From JALONO01 sp038209965 (lineage in GTDB: Bacteria > Bacteroidota > Bacteroidia > Cytophagales > Thermoflexibacteraceae), in assembly GCA_038209965.1 (NCBI GenBank), contig JBBQXF010000080.1, positions 1-22,215 of the forward strand: a stretch of 22,215 nucleotides of DNA. Direction: 5' to 3'. Positions 15,001 through 22,215 of this stretch are shown here, piece after piece. A model generated the notes under the pieces. The model made no database searches, was not told where the DNA came from, and saw nothing but the letters and a program-made list of their open reading frames with translations. Each line of letters begins with the position of its first letter. Position 1 is the first letter of the stretch. Position numbers and translations under genes: made by a program.

Positions 15001-16899
15001 CAATTCTACCGGGCCGATCAGATTGCCGAGGGCAAGCCCCTGCCCGTGGAGCGCAAAGAGCGCAATGTCAAAAAACCGCTCACCGGCGGCACTGTCTATT
15101 TCCGGTTGCGCCACCAGACTTTTGACTGCATTGAAGTGGCGGCGGGCAGTTGCCGGGGGCTGATCATCCCCGATTTTGTGGCCAAGGGCCGGCTCCTCCG
15201 CAACGGGAACCGACAGTTTCGTTTCGCCATTGATTTTGGTACTTCCAACACGCACATTGCCTATAATGACCAACAAAGCCGGATGCCCAAAGACTTTACC
15301 ATTGGCGAAGCCGACCGCCAAGTGGCATTGTTGAGCAAAGGCGGCAAGGGCGGCTATGGCAATCTGATCGAGATGCGGAGCGTGAAGGAACGCGAGTTTG
15401 TGCCCTCGCTCATGGGCGAAGGGCAGGCGGTGGCCTATCCCGTGCGCACGGCCACTTTTGAGAGCAAGACTTACCAGACCGAAAACCCGCAACTGTTTGG
15501 CAACATCAACTTGGCGTATTCACTGGAGGCCGAGGAGAGCTTGGTGACCGAAGGGATTTTTACGACTAACATTAAATGGTCGCTGGAGCACAGCCGCACC
15601 GATGTTGCGGCCGAAAACCGGGTCAAATCCTTCTTTTTGCAAACCCTATGGCTGATCAAAAATAAAATTTTGCTCAATGAAGGTGATTTGGACAGTACGC
15701 AGATTACATGGTTGGCCCCGTTGAGCATGAGCATCACCGTGCGCGACATTTTCCAGCGCCTCTGGCAAGAGAGTGTGAAAGAACTGTTTGGTGACGTGGT
15801 CAAAATTTCCCTCAAGCGCGAGACTGAATCGCTTGTCCCTTATTTTTCGCTCAAAGAAGAATTCCAGTTGCCAGAGTCGGCCCACACAGTCAACATCGAC
15901 ATTGGCGGGGGCACTACCGACGTGCTGTTTTTTGTTCGGGATTTTGGGGGTGACAAGTATTTCAGTACTTCGTTCCGGTTTGCTGGCAACGATCTCTGGG
16001 GCGATGGCATCGTGCGCGGCCAGCATAAAGGCAACGGCTTTCTGAGCCTAGTCCACCCGCTGGTGGTGACCAAGGGCGCGGCTGCTTTTGGCATTGCCGA
16101 CGAAGCCATATTGCGCTATTACAACGCGCTTTACGGCAACGAATCGCTCACTTCAGCGGATGTGATGAGCTTGCTGTTCAAATATGACCAAGCATTTGGC
16201 ACCACCAACCGGATTGCCAATGCGCCCTACCTCAAGCTGATCTTGGTGGTGCACTATGCCGCCATCATATATCACTTGGCCCAGTCGGCCGAAACGTTGG
16301 GCATTGATTTGCCCACCTATTTCACCTTCACCGGCAAGGGCAGCGAGTACATCAAAATCATCAGCCGCGATGCGGAATTCATCAACGAACTTACCCGCTT
16401 GCTCTTGGAAAAGTTCACGGGGAAAGTACCCCCCACTAATCTGGAAGTCAAAATTTCGAAAAATCCCAAGGCCAGCACCGCCCGGGGTGCGTTGCTCAAC
16501 GATGGGATGATCAAGGAACGAGATCTCAAAAATTTTATCCACAGTGGAGTGGCCGGGGCCGACAAAAACAGCTTCCATGAATTGCAGGAGATCCCCCAAT
16601 TGCAAACCGGGGTATTGGACAATTTTGATAGGTTCATTGACATCGTTTTTGGTGATCGGAATCTCCGCCGCTTGCTGCTAAAGATTGATGTGCGCCCGGT
16701 GGCCACTGGTTTTGAGTTGGCCCAATACTTCAAGGATCAGGCCCGGACCAGTTTTGCCCAAGTGGCCCGCAACCTGACCCGGCCCGTTCCACCCAACCAA
16801 GTAAACCTGACCGATGAGATCCCTGAAACTTTGTTTTTCTGGACACTAAAAGACACCTTGTACCGTTTTTCTCAGGAAGTGGTCAGACGGGGATTGTAA
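12064..16899 (+). CDS. Giant fusion: N-terminal tubulin/FtsZ-like domain and C-terminal actin/Hsp70-like ATPase domain
   Basis: This is a 1611-residue soluble protein. The start was chosen at MARLFIFGIGGTGARVLRSL; an in-frame ATG 90 bases upstream would prepend sequence that hides this motif. The N-terminal GIGGTGARVL (residues 8-17), IIIDLDS (38-44) and SSIFGGTGSSGFPQLVRNLR (glycine loop 192-198) form the pattern of the bacterial tubulin-like (Tubulin_2) group, the last being the tubulin signature loop. A long middle region (about 450-1050) has no motif I recognise. The C-terminal third has the actin-superfamily ATP-site order: phosphate-1 FRFAIDFGTSNTHIAY (Asp1057), phosphate-2 VNIDIGGGTTDVLFF (Asp1279) and adenosine-type FTGKGSEYI (about 1422-1430). 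The frame is unbroken over 4.8 kb. Cytosolic location and use of both GTP and ATP are inferred. The partners are probably the flanking vWA and membrane proteins. Confidence 0.85.
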   Translation: MARLFIFGIGGTGARVLRSLTMLLASGVKTNASQVIPIIIDLDSQNGDTNRTIRLIETYQNIRRQAYSRPPEEGFFQTDLMQLGALDSQPNAQQIGKSFQLKFGNISETFYDYLKVQALPHQNQVLLEALFDNSLRTNPNTELNLSLEKGFKGNPNIGSIVFNDLVNTPEYKFFEATFAQGDKIFIISSIFGGTGSSGFPQLVRNLRASNNANIKNADIGAIVVKPYFKVKNGEGRSAINSDNFISKTKAALAYYAAELNHKLNALYYVYDEPKTPYENVEGGTDQKNNAHLVEYVSAMSAVHFADRTSMGNTEHYEFGLQSDEEVINFSHFFAGTQQKFSVPLVHFTYFAKLIKDYIPQHFKNNSFAENLSLPNRLQSNTDGFYNPLQAFLAEYRGWLGEMSNNRRSFQPFQLTNDFNTLLEGKVIQTGLFKGRGLEGTYFDGKLIQAETALRNELPRTEERFMRCCYQVCKSAFADEVQDLPKKTAMQHSYVLRLHRGGNMQLQDWASSAAVSAEQLAAITDTLVRGNAAKAATSIPSPFARIHLFETAFQVVADRQEGEELYHALVSDCLDVFQLMFEAGENNPDIQFLAWDKATEIEALQKGALPSHQLLGKTLEMFAQDNRFKPLDKLYFIFFRGQLLGGTSPLTLFFTSPNWRRIVQDNNWKLKSSTRDVFFDNELAPLHKRSATFKEFIYKFRQAYSTEFVELFPALEKYIRQSLDRYDLALKSALQTYTKATFDQEYAKTEVKVNTNSYMYVGGLPLYQRRSDATATTQSDFELVPRQQYFRNYKDDQNTPISLATPLVLVKGNFKGWQYIEAEWQENTIVPDDFAMPMHLRCLPDSGYKKYPYLTTGDFFHDKLIELPYEVNNEYFFINFNGSFRYLLPLRKTYFSYFGLEDLRKQLTVRLSTDGVEVSLELPVKKGTIKLQKIYAFGQDLVRANFGLGIFPFYRMEDRPELNDYSVMLFDYHKEAPVDLQFYRADQIAEGKPLPVERKERNVKKPLTGGTVYFRLRHQTFDCIEVAAGSCRGLIIPDFVAKGRLLRNGNRQFRFAIDFGTSNTHIAYNDQQSRMPKDFTIGEADRQVALLSKGGKGGYGNLIEMRSVKEREFVPSLMGEGQAVAYPVRTATFESKTYQTENPQLFGNINLAYSLEAEESLVTEGIFTTNIKWSLEHSRTDVAAENRVKSFFLQTLWLIKNKILLNEGDLDSTQITWLAPLSMSITVRDIFQRLWQESVKELFGDVVKISLKRETESLVPYFSLKEEFQLPESAHTVNIDIGGGTTDVLFFVRDFGGDKYFSTSFRFAGNDLWGDGIVRGQHKGNGFLSLVHPLVVTKGAAAFGIADEAILRYYNALYGNESLTSADVMSLLFKYDQAFGTTNRIANAPYLKLILVVHYAAIIYHLAQSAETLGIDLPTYFTFTGKGSEYIKIISRDAEFINELTRLLLEKFTGKVPPTNLEVKISKNPKASTARGALLNDGMIKERDLKNFIHSGVAGADKNSFHELQEIPQLQTGVLDNFDRFIDIVFGDRNLRRLLLKIDVRPVATGFELAQYFKDQARTSFAQVARNLTRPVPPNQVNLTDEIPETLFFWTLKDTLYRFSQEVVRRGL

Positions 16900-16924
16900 A
16901 AATAAGCCAAGCAAGGTGACAGTA

Positions 16925-16970
16925 ATTGGATCAATGGATCGACTGGTAAAAGGGTGATCCAATCCCTTTT
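16925..16970 (+). terminator. Possible rho-independent terminator after the fusion gene
   Basis: The perfect 9-bp arms ATTGGATCA (16925-16933) and TGATCCAAT (16955-16963) are followed by CCCTTTTTAA. The 21-base loop is long, so strength is uncertain. The rest of the 290-bp spacer (to 17189) shows no gene or other structure to me, so the next two genes may have their own promoter. Confidence 0.5.
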
Positions 16971-17189
16971 TAACTTGGATTTGAACGATAGTTACGTCGT
17001 CTGTTTAACATGGTGACTGGTGGAAACAGTGGAGCAGAGCAAAAATAATCGCCAAGTTGCTCGCACTAAAAGGTTTGCGCCGAAGCTTGATGGCTCAGGG
17101 ATTACTTGAGTGATGTATTTATACCCATTGCCAAGTGCGCAGTGAACCCGATTGCTGTAATAAAAATTGTCAATAAATCCAGTTTGTTT

Positions 17190-18314
17190 ATGCTCATCAC
17201 CGTCCGATTCTTGATTGTTTTTCTTTTCTGGGGTTTGGCTTGCAGCCCCCGGGTGGCCTTGGCCCAGCGGTTGGACAGCCTGCTGGCCAATGAGTTTGCC
17301 CAGTGGGAGAATGACGCAAAAAACGCCAACCTCAATCCCACACTGATCGAGGAGGTACTAAAATTCAAGAACTATGATGTGAGCAAGCAGGCCAGCCTTA
17401 TCTGGGATGAGGCCGAGCGATTGGGCAAAAGTTACCCAGCAAAAACCAGCTTGCAACAATTATTGACCAAGATCAAAGACCAAGTCCCCCGGGCTGGCGG
17501 AAGCTCGGGAACCCAATTGTCGACGCAGGCTATGGCGGAATTGCAGCGCAAATTCATGGCCGGCCTCAGCCCCGCCATCAAGGACGCTCTACCCAACCAA
17601 TCGGCCCCGCTTAGTGAATTGCCCAAAGACCTCAACGCGGCTTGGGAAAAAAACCTTGCACAACAAAAACAGGAGGTATCCAGTTGGAACATGTATTTGA
17701 TCGGAATGGGCATTATAGCCATCGTGGCCAGTTTATTGGCGCATTGGCTCGGAACCCAGCGGAAACCCCACCGGCGGCCCGACGATGACTTGGCCACTAA
17801 GTACCAACAACAAAAAGAATTGAGCCAGCGGTTGCAGGCCGAACTGGGCCAAGTCAAGACCGACAAGCAGCAATTGGAAGCCCAATGGGCCGAGCAAAAA
17901 ACTCGGTTGGAAGCCCGGATCACAGCATTGGAGCGTCCCCCGGTGCCAGAAAAAGAGTCTGTCGCAGTTCCGGTGGCGCACCCCGTGGAGCCGCCAGCCA
18001 TCTTTTATGCCAAATTTGCTGACCGGGAAAACCCATTGGGTTTCACCTTGCGCAATTTGAGCCAGCAGATAGATGAAGAAAAAGTATTTATGATAACGGT
18101 ATTGTCAGAAACAGCGGCCGAGTACCGGATTGTGGATTCTTACGAAGCCTTTGTCAAAGCCAATCAGATTATGGCCTATTTCAAGGAAGCATGCAGTTTT
18201 GACCAATCGCCCACCACGGCCAACCAACGGATCGAGACAATGCTGCCGGGTAAGTTGACCAAAACCCGGGACAGTTGGGAGATAGTGGGCAAAGCCAAAG
18301 TACGTTTTGTCTGA
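17190..18314 (+). CDS. Bitopic membrane protein with periplasmic N-domain, coiled coil and cytosolic C-domain
   Basis: The start was chosen at MLITVRFLIVFLFWGLACSP, which gives a good signal peptide cleaved after VALA (residue 25). The alternative ATG 84 bases upstream would bury it. The mature protein (374 aa in all) has a helical domain of about 140 residues, one membrane span at about 167-188 (WNMYLIGMGIIAIVASLLAH), then a basic RKPHRRP that marks the cytosolic side. A coiled coil follows (about 200-248, KELSQRLQAELGQVKTDKQQ), then a Pro-rich linker and a compact C-terminal domain (about 265-374) ending GKLTKTRDSWEIVGKAKVRF. I have seen such endings in Bacteroidota hypothetical proteins but cannot name the domain. 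It could connect the cytosolic fusion protein to the periplasm (inference). Confidence 0.72.
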   Translation: MLITVRFLIVFLFWGLACSPRVALAQRLDSLLANEFAQWENDAKNANLNPTLIEEVLKFKNYDVSKQASLIWDEAERLGKSYPAKTSLQQLLTKIKDQVPRAGGSSGTQLSTQAMAELQRKFMAGLSPAIKDALPNQSAPLSELPKDLNAAWEKNLAQQKQEVSSWNMYLIGMGIIAIVASLLAHWLGTQRKPHRRPDDDLATKYQQQKELSQRLQAELGQVKTDKQQLEAQWAEQKTRLEARITALERPPVPEKESVAVPVAHPVEPPAIFYAKFADRENPLGFTLRNLSQQIDEEKVFMITVLSETAAEYRIVDSYEAFVKANQIMAYFKEACSFDQSPTTANQRIETMLPGKLTKTRDSWEIVGKAKVRFV

Positions 18315-18352
18315 ATTAGTGTGAAATATCTATCTACCAATTAGTTACCGCC

Positions 18353-19162
18353 ATGCTGACCGAGCAAGAGGAAATTCTGAAGGCATTTATCCAACATCAT
18401 TATTTTGCCAACTCCGGCCTGCTCAACGAGGAAGCGAATTGGCAAATTAGGGAAAAAGCCGACGAGTTGGGGATTGGTAAAAGCCGGATTGACGAACTAA
18501 AGGTGACCGTCAGGCGGGAGGGCGACCTGCTCATGCACTATCAATTGCCCGCCGAGCCGCCCATCCCGCCCCCGATCAGTGATCGGCCAGTGGAAGCAGC
18601 AGCAGTCGCAGAGGCCCTTTTGCTCCCCAGTCCAAAAAAGGTTGTGCCTGCCCAAAACGTGGGCCAACCGCCCATTTTGCCCCCGAAAGTCGGCCAGTGG
18701 GCGCATCCAGCTTTAAAATGGGGTTTGGGTGCTTCGCTTGCATTGCTCTTGATGTTGGGCATTTACTTTGGAACGCCACAGTTTGGGCGGACACCAGTTT
18801 CAATGCCGGCCGGCCGGGCCAAAATGATCCCTGCCCAATTGGCAACCTTTACGCCGCAAAAATTTATTGGCCGTTATTGGGGCACATTTACCAGCACCGA
18901 TGGCCAGTCCATGGAAGTTTGGTTGGATATATTTACAATGCAAGCAACCGATCAGCCTCCGACATTCCGCTACAACTTGCGCCTCCGCGAAGTGGGCGGG
19001 GCCAACAAGCTCCGGTTGTTCGATCAGCCGGGCCAGATTGATCCCGAACAAAAGCAAATCACGATCACAACGGAAGTGTTACGGGAGTTTCAAGTAGAAG
19101 TGAGCGAAGCCGGACTTTATAGGTTCAAGTCGGCCAATGTGCCGGATTTGGTGCTAGAGTAG
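18353..19162 (+). CDS. Bitopic membrane protein with cytosolic helical N-domain and periplasmic beta domain
   Basis: This 269-residue protein lacks a signal peptide. A helical N-terminal module (about 1-55, EEILKAFIQHHYFANSGLLN ... ADELGIGKSRIDEL) is followed by a long Pro-rich linker (about 66-118), one membrane span at about 120-141 (LKWGLGASLALLLMLGIYFG) and a beta-rich C-terminal domain (about 165-269) with FIGRYWGTFTSTDGQSMEVW. The topology is the mirror of its neighbour 38 bases upstream, cytosol inward and periplasm outward, so the two may form a trans-envelope pair. The N-terminal module resembles small helical modules beside kinases and other signalling proteins, but I cannot assign it. 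It is the last plus-strand gene before the convergent cyclase. Confidence 0.7.
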   Translation: MLTEQEEILKAFIQHHYFANSGLLNEEANWQIREKADELGIGKSRIDELKVTVRREGDLLMHYQLPAEPPIPPPISDRPVEAAAVAEALLLPSPKKVVPAQNVGQPPILPPKVGQWAHPALKWGLGASLALLLMLGIYFGTPQFGRTPVSMPAGRAKMIPAQLATFTPQKFIGRYWGTFTSTDGQSMEVWLDIFTMQATDQPPTFRYNLRLREVGGANKLRLFDQPGQIDPEQKQITITTEVLREFQVEVSEAGLYRFKSANVPDLVLE

Positions 19163-19294
19163 GGGAGGGGTGATGGCCCGCTTGATCAGTCACTGAATGG
19201 GTCGGACACGATCAAGAAAGCGTCCACTTGCTTCCGATTGAGAATGTTTGGTCGGTAGCTTCTTTGGCATCAAGATAGTTTTACCGCCGGAAAA

Positions 19295-21016
19295 TTACAC
19301 AGTTTCGCCCAAGACAAAGTACATATCGATTTCTCCCTTGTTTTTGGCGTGGATCTTCCCCCGGTGGGTACACACGAAGTCAGTTTTGACCAGGGCATAA
19401 GTGGCGCCCGAGATATTGACCCGGCCAGTTTCGCCGCTCGATTCCATGCGGCTGGCCAAATTGACCGTATCGCCCCAAATATCGTAGGCAAATTTGTGTT
19501 TGCCCACCACGCCAGCCACCAACCGCCCCGTGTGGATGCCCACCCGCAGCTCAAGCAGGGGCTGGTTGGCCATTGCCCTTTCTTGGTTCCAGAGCCGCAT
19601 AAAATCCTGCATGCCCAGCCCCGCCCGCACGGCATCGCCGGGGTTGGTGTCGTTGGGCACGGGCACACCACCGGCGCACAGGTAGCCGTCGCCCAAGGTT
19701 TTGATCTTTTCCAGGCCAAATTTTTCCAAGATTTCGTCAAATGCCAGAAAGCAGTGATCCAATTCTTGGACCAACTCCCAAGGGCTAAGGCTTTCGGCCA
19801 GTTGGGTGAAGCCGCGCAGATCAGTAAATAATACCGTCACCCTTTCATAACTGCGGGGAATGGATTTGCCCATTTGCTTCAGCTCGGCGGCCACTTCTTC
19901 GGGCAAGATGTTGGCCAGTAGTTTGTCGGACAATTGGCTCACCCGGCGCATTTTCTCCCGCCCCCGGAAAAACACCAGGGCCAACATGCCCAGCAGGGAC
20001 AGCACCACCGCCCCCGCGACCACGGCAATCTGCTGTCGCTGGTTCACGAGTTTGAGGGCATCGTTTTCTTGTTGTTGTTGCTTGGTTTCGTAGAGGGTCT
20101 CGAGTTTGGATATTTGCCGGCTTTTTTCATCATTGTAAATTGCCTGTTCATTTTCCACGGCCTTGTCCAAATACTCGAGGGCCAGCTCAAATTTGCCCTG
20201 GGCCTTGTACAGTTCCACCAGCCGGCGGTAGCCCTGAGCACTGGCCAGTTTTAGATTGGCCGAAATGGCCACTTTGATGGCTTCCCCCAAATAGTTTTCG
20301 GCTTGTTTGTAGGCTTTGTCCTGCTGATAAATTTCGCCAATGTTTATCAAGTTGACCACCAGAGATTGCTGGTTGCCAATGAGCCGGTTGATTTCCGAAG
20401 CCCGGACAAAATATTGCAATGCTTTGGGCTTGTCATCGGTAGCGCGGTAGATATTCCCGATATTGTTGAGGTTCTGGGCTTTTTCGGCATTGTTGCCCGT
20501 TTGATCGTAGATGGCCGATGCCTTGAAATAGTAGGCCAAAGCTTTGTCGGGTTCAGGTTTGTGGACGACCCCCAGTCCCATGTAACTGGCCGCCCGGCCC
20601 AAGGCGTTGCCGCTTTTTTCAAAAATATCCAACGCTTGCTGGTATAGTTCTTTGGCTTTGGTGGGGTTGTTTTGGAAATAATACACACTTCCCATGCTGT
20701 TCAAATTGGCCGCCACCCGATCGGGGACTTGATTCTGTTTATTGATTTTCAGGGCATTGAGCAAATAGTGCAAGGCGCTGTCATACTGGCTCTGGTTACG
20801 GAACGCAATACCAATATTGGCGGATGCCTCAGCCATTCCTTGACTATACTGACTACCTTGGGCCAGCCAGAGTGCTTCTCTGGCCCGTGCCAGCGAAGCC
20901 GGGGCATCGGTCAGCCGTAATTGTTGGGCCGAGTGGTTGAGCCGGTTCACTTGGGTAGTGTCGGCAAGGGCAGTCAGAACTATAAATGCAAGGAGGAAGG
21001 ACAAACAGGCTTTCAT
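19295..21016 (-). CDS. TPR receptor-type class III adenylate cyclase
   Basis: This 573-residue protein makes cAMP from ATP. It has a signal peptide (MKACLSFLLAFIVLTALA), periplasmic TPR repeats (about 40-290), a coiled segment, one membrane span at about 328-350 (IAVVAGAVVLSLLGMLALVF), a HAMP-like linker with SDKLLANILPEEVAAELKQM, and a cytosolic cyclase domain (about 388-573). All catalytic positions are present: metal-binding Asp399 (FTDLRGF) and Asp443 (LGDGY), adenine-selecting Lys439 and Asp512, and Asn519 and Arg523 in WGDTVNLASRME. Lys plus Asp points to ATP over GTP. One TPR (near VVHKPEPDKALAYY) is shortened. This is a common Bacteroidota architecture. The gene is convergent with the cytoskeletal cluster, so a functional link is possible but not shown. 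Confidence 0.92.
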   Translation of the reverse strand: MKACLSFLLAFIVLTALADTTQVNRLNHSAQQLRLTDAPASLARAREALWLAQGSQYSQGMAEASANIGIAFRNQSQYDSALHYLLNALKINKQNQVPDRVAANLNSMGSVYYFQNNPTKAKELYQQALDIFEKSGNALGRAASYMGLGVVHKPEPDKALAYYFKASAIYDQTGNNAEKAQNLNNIGNIYRATDDKPKALQYFVRASEINRLIGNQQSLVVNLINIGEIYQQDKAYKQAENYLGEAIKVAISANLKLASAQGYRRLVELYKAQGKFELALEYLDKAVENEQAIYNDEKSRQISKLETLYETKQQQQENDALKLVNQRQQIAVVAGAVVLSLLGMLALVFFRGREKMRRVSQLSDKLLANILPEEVAAELKQMGKSIPRSYERVTVLFTDLRGFTQLAESLSPWELVQELDHCFLAFDEILEKFGLEKIKTLGDGYLCAGGVPVPNDTNPGDAVRAGLGMQDFMRLWNQERAMANQPLLELRVGIHTGRLVAGVVGKHKFAYDIWGDTVNLASRMESSGETGRVNISGATYALVKTDFVCTHRGKIHAKNKGEIDMYFVLGETV

Positions 21017-21098
21017 GCACTGGCAATAAACACTTGAAGTTCACAAAATCTGTACTTTTTCCAAAAAAATAGCCAGTCTTTAAAAAAAAGCGGACTTT

Positions 21099-21527
21099 CT
21101 AGCGTTTAACAATCAACTTTTTGGTTACTATATTTTTGCTCGCGATCGTCAAGGTATAAAAATAGACTCCCGCCACGTAATGGGAAACGGGAATGCTCAG
21201 GTTTCGTTCATTGCGATCGAGTGCATATTCACCCATGACGCTGCCCAATACATTGCGGATAGTTATTTTGGCGTTGAGGTTGGGATCTAGCAACACATAA
21301 TCAAAAGCTGCTTGGTCAGTGGCCGGATTTGGATAAACATTGGAGACTTGGATCTGTTCGCTCACATACAGTTTATCATCGTTTGCTTGGCCAACTTGTG
21401 CCGGATACTTGGTGTTGTGAGCCGAAAAAAATACTTTTAACCCCTCAACTGGTGGGTGAAAGGGCACGGCCCAGAGCGCTGGGGCCAGGGAAGTAAGCAA
21501 AATCAGGAATAGTAGGTTTCTTTTCAT
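21099..21527 (-). CDS. Very short T9SS type A sorting-domain protein
   Basis: This 142-residue protein has a signal peptide (MKRNLLFLILLTSLAPALWA, cleaved near residue 20), only about 40 residues of further sequence, and then a complete type IX secretion C-terminal domain from about residue 60. The domain starts VSNVYPNPATDQAAFDYVLL, with NVLGSVMGEYAL and VAGVYFYTLTI, and ends KNIVTKKLIVKR. Such domains target cargo through the Bacteroidota type IX system to the surface. Here almost no cargo is attached, so it is either a mini-protein or the remains of a larger one. It lies 82 bases upstream of the cyclase gene on the same strand and may be co-transcribed. Confidence 0.88.
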   Translation of the reverse strand: MKRNLLFLILLTSLAPALWAVPFHPPVEGLKVFFSAHNTKYPAQVGQANDDKLYVSEQIQVSNVYPNPATDQAAFDYVLLDPNLNAKITIRNVLGSVMGEYALDRNERNLSIPVSHYVAGVYFYTLTIASKNIVTKKLIVKR

Positions 21528-21770
21528 ACCGATAGGGGAAGTTTGTCATTCTGTAAGTTTTTAATAATTTATAACGCGATATTCGTACCGAAGTTGTTTG
21601 AATGTAATAAAAATGGTAAATATGCTCAAACTAAATGGGCATATACCCCTTACAGTGATGTAATTAAGTAAATTTATGTGGTTTATGCAAATTCTTTGGA
21701 ATATAATTGAGCCGGTTTTGTTGAATTTTTTAAAAATTAACTACTCACCCTATTATAATCGACTTGAAAA

Positions 21771-22215
21771 ATGGAAACAATTGACAATCAAAGGCACCCG
21801 GCGGGCTTGTACTTGCTCTTTGCCAGCGAAATGTGGGAGCGGTTCAGTTATTACGGGATGCGGGCCGTTCTTACGCTCTATCTGACCAAAGCCCTTTTGT
21901 ATGACAAAGCCTTGGCTTCCAATCTCTATGGCGGCTATGTCGGTTTAATTTACCTCACTCCGCTGATCGGCGGTTTTGTGGCCGATCGCTATTGGGGCAA
22001 TCGCCGTTCCATTATCGTGGGCGGCATCTCCATGTCATTGGGCCAGTTCACCCTCTTTGCCTCGGCGATCCTGCGCGGGAGTGAGATCAGTACTTTTCTC
22101 TTGTTCTTGGGCTTGGGCCTCATGATAGTGGGCAACGGGTTTTTTAAGCCCAATATTTCGGCAATGGTGGGCTCGCTCTACAGCCCCACTGACCGGCGGC
22201 GCGACTCGGCCTACA
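21771..22215 (+). CDS. POT-family proton-dependent peptide transporter, N-terminal part
   Basis: This is a major-facilitator-type H+-coupled di/tripeptide symporter, cut by the window end after 148 residues. The start at METIDNQRHPAGLYLLFASE is right for the family; the upstream ATG at 21676 is in another frame. The diagnostic ExxERFxYYG motif of TM1 is intact (EMWERFSYYG, residues 20-29). Further membrane spans follow (LYGGYVGLIYLTPLIGGFVA, TFLLFLGLGLMIVGNGFFKP), with DRYWGNRRSI between TM2 and TM3 and FFKPNIS in TM4. The 243-bp upstream spacer is AT-rich and would hold the promoter; I could not pick a convincing one. Confidence 0.95.
   Translation, partial: METIDNQRHPAGLYLLFASEMWERFSYYGMRAVLTLYLTKALLYDKALASNLYGGYVGLIYLTPLIGGFVADRYWGNRRSIIVGGISMSLGQFTLFASAILRGSEISTFLLFLGLGLMIVGNGFFKPNISAMVGSLYSPTDRRRDSAY

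Noticed and set aside
17106..17189. Upstream in-frame start for the coiled-coil membrane protein
   Set aside because: It would bury a good cleavable signal peptide that begins at 17190.
17204..17270. Lipoprotein reading of the signal peptide WGLACS at 17190
   Set aside because: The residues before Cys (G-L-A) do not fit a lipobox well, and a type I cleavage site VALA-QR follows.

Overview
The window reads as a chromosomal segment from a member of the Bacteroidota. A Saprospiria/Chitinophagia-like lineage is my guess, with low confidence. The evidence is a type IX secretion (T9SS) C-terminal sorting domain protein at 21099-21527, an RHS core of the kind common in Bacteroidota, and GC-rich conserved genes beside AT-rich toxin cassettes. 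No rRNA, tRNA or CRISPR array was seen.

Region 1 (1-5.3 kb) is a decayed polymorphic-toxin locus. A frame-broken RHS core (1-1013) is followed by three toxin-tip/immunity cassettes: 988-1245 with 1251-1457; an HNH-type orphan tip (1470-1787) with a SUKH (SMI1/KNR4) immunity gene (1795-2160); and a truncated tip (3978-4175) with an immunity gene (4178-4627). An IS66-family element carrying only tnpC (2272-3977) sits between cassettes 2 and 3 and removes the front of tip 3. Its tnpC is broken by a 201-bp non-autonomous element (2822-3022) that has the same 14-bp ends and a perfect 8-bp target duplication. Beheaded XRE-regulator and Rpn-type nuclease fragments follow, joined by a dispersed repeat.

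Region 2 (5.3-10 kb) holds recQ (minus strand), remnants of a type I restriction specificity gene, a GC-rich insert bounded by a 15-bp inverted repeat, gene debris with a second copy of the dispersed repeat, and ltaE (minus strand).

Region 3 (10.1-19.2 kb) is the most interesting part. It is a same-strand cluster encoding a vWA-like lipoprotein, a small membrane protein, a 1611-residue protein and two single-pass membrane proteins. The large protein has an N-terminal tubulin/FtsZ-like nucleotide-binding signature and a C-terminal actin/Hsp70-like ATPase core in one chain. I infer an envelope-linked cytoskeletal or membrane-remodelling apparatus: the fusion would be the cytosolic NTPase, the two bitopic proteins would connect to the periplasm, and the vWA lipoprotein would be the periplasm-facing partner.

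Region 4 (19.3-22.2 kb) has, on the minus strand, a TPR receptor-type class III adenylate cyclase convergent with the cluster and a very short T9SS-sorted protein. A POT-family peptide transporter on the plus strand runs off the window end.
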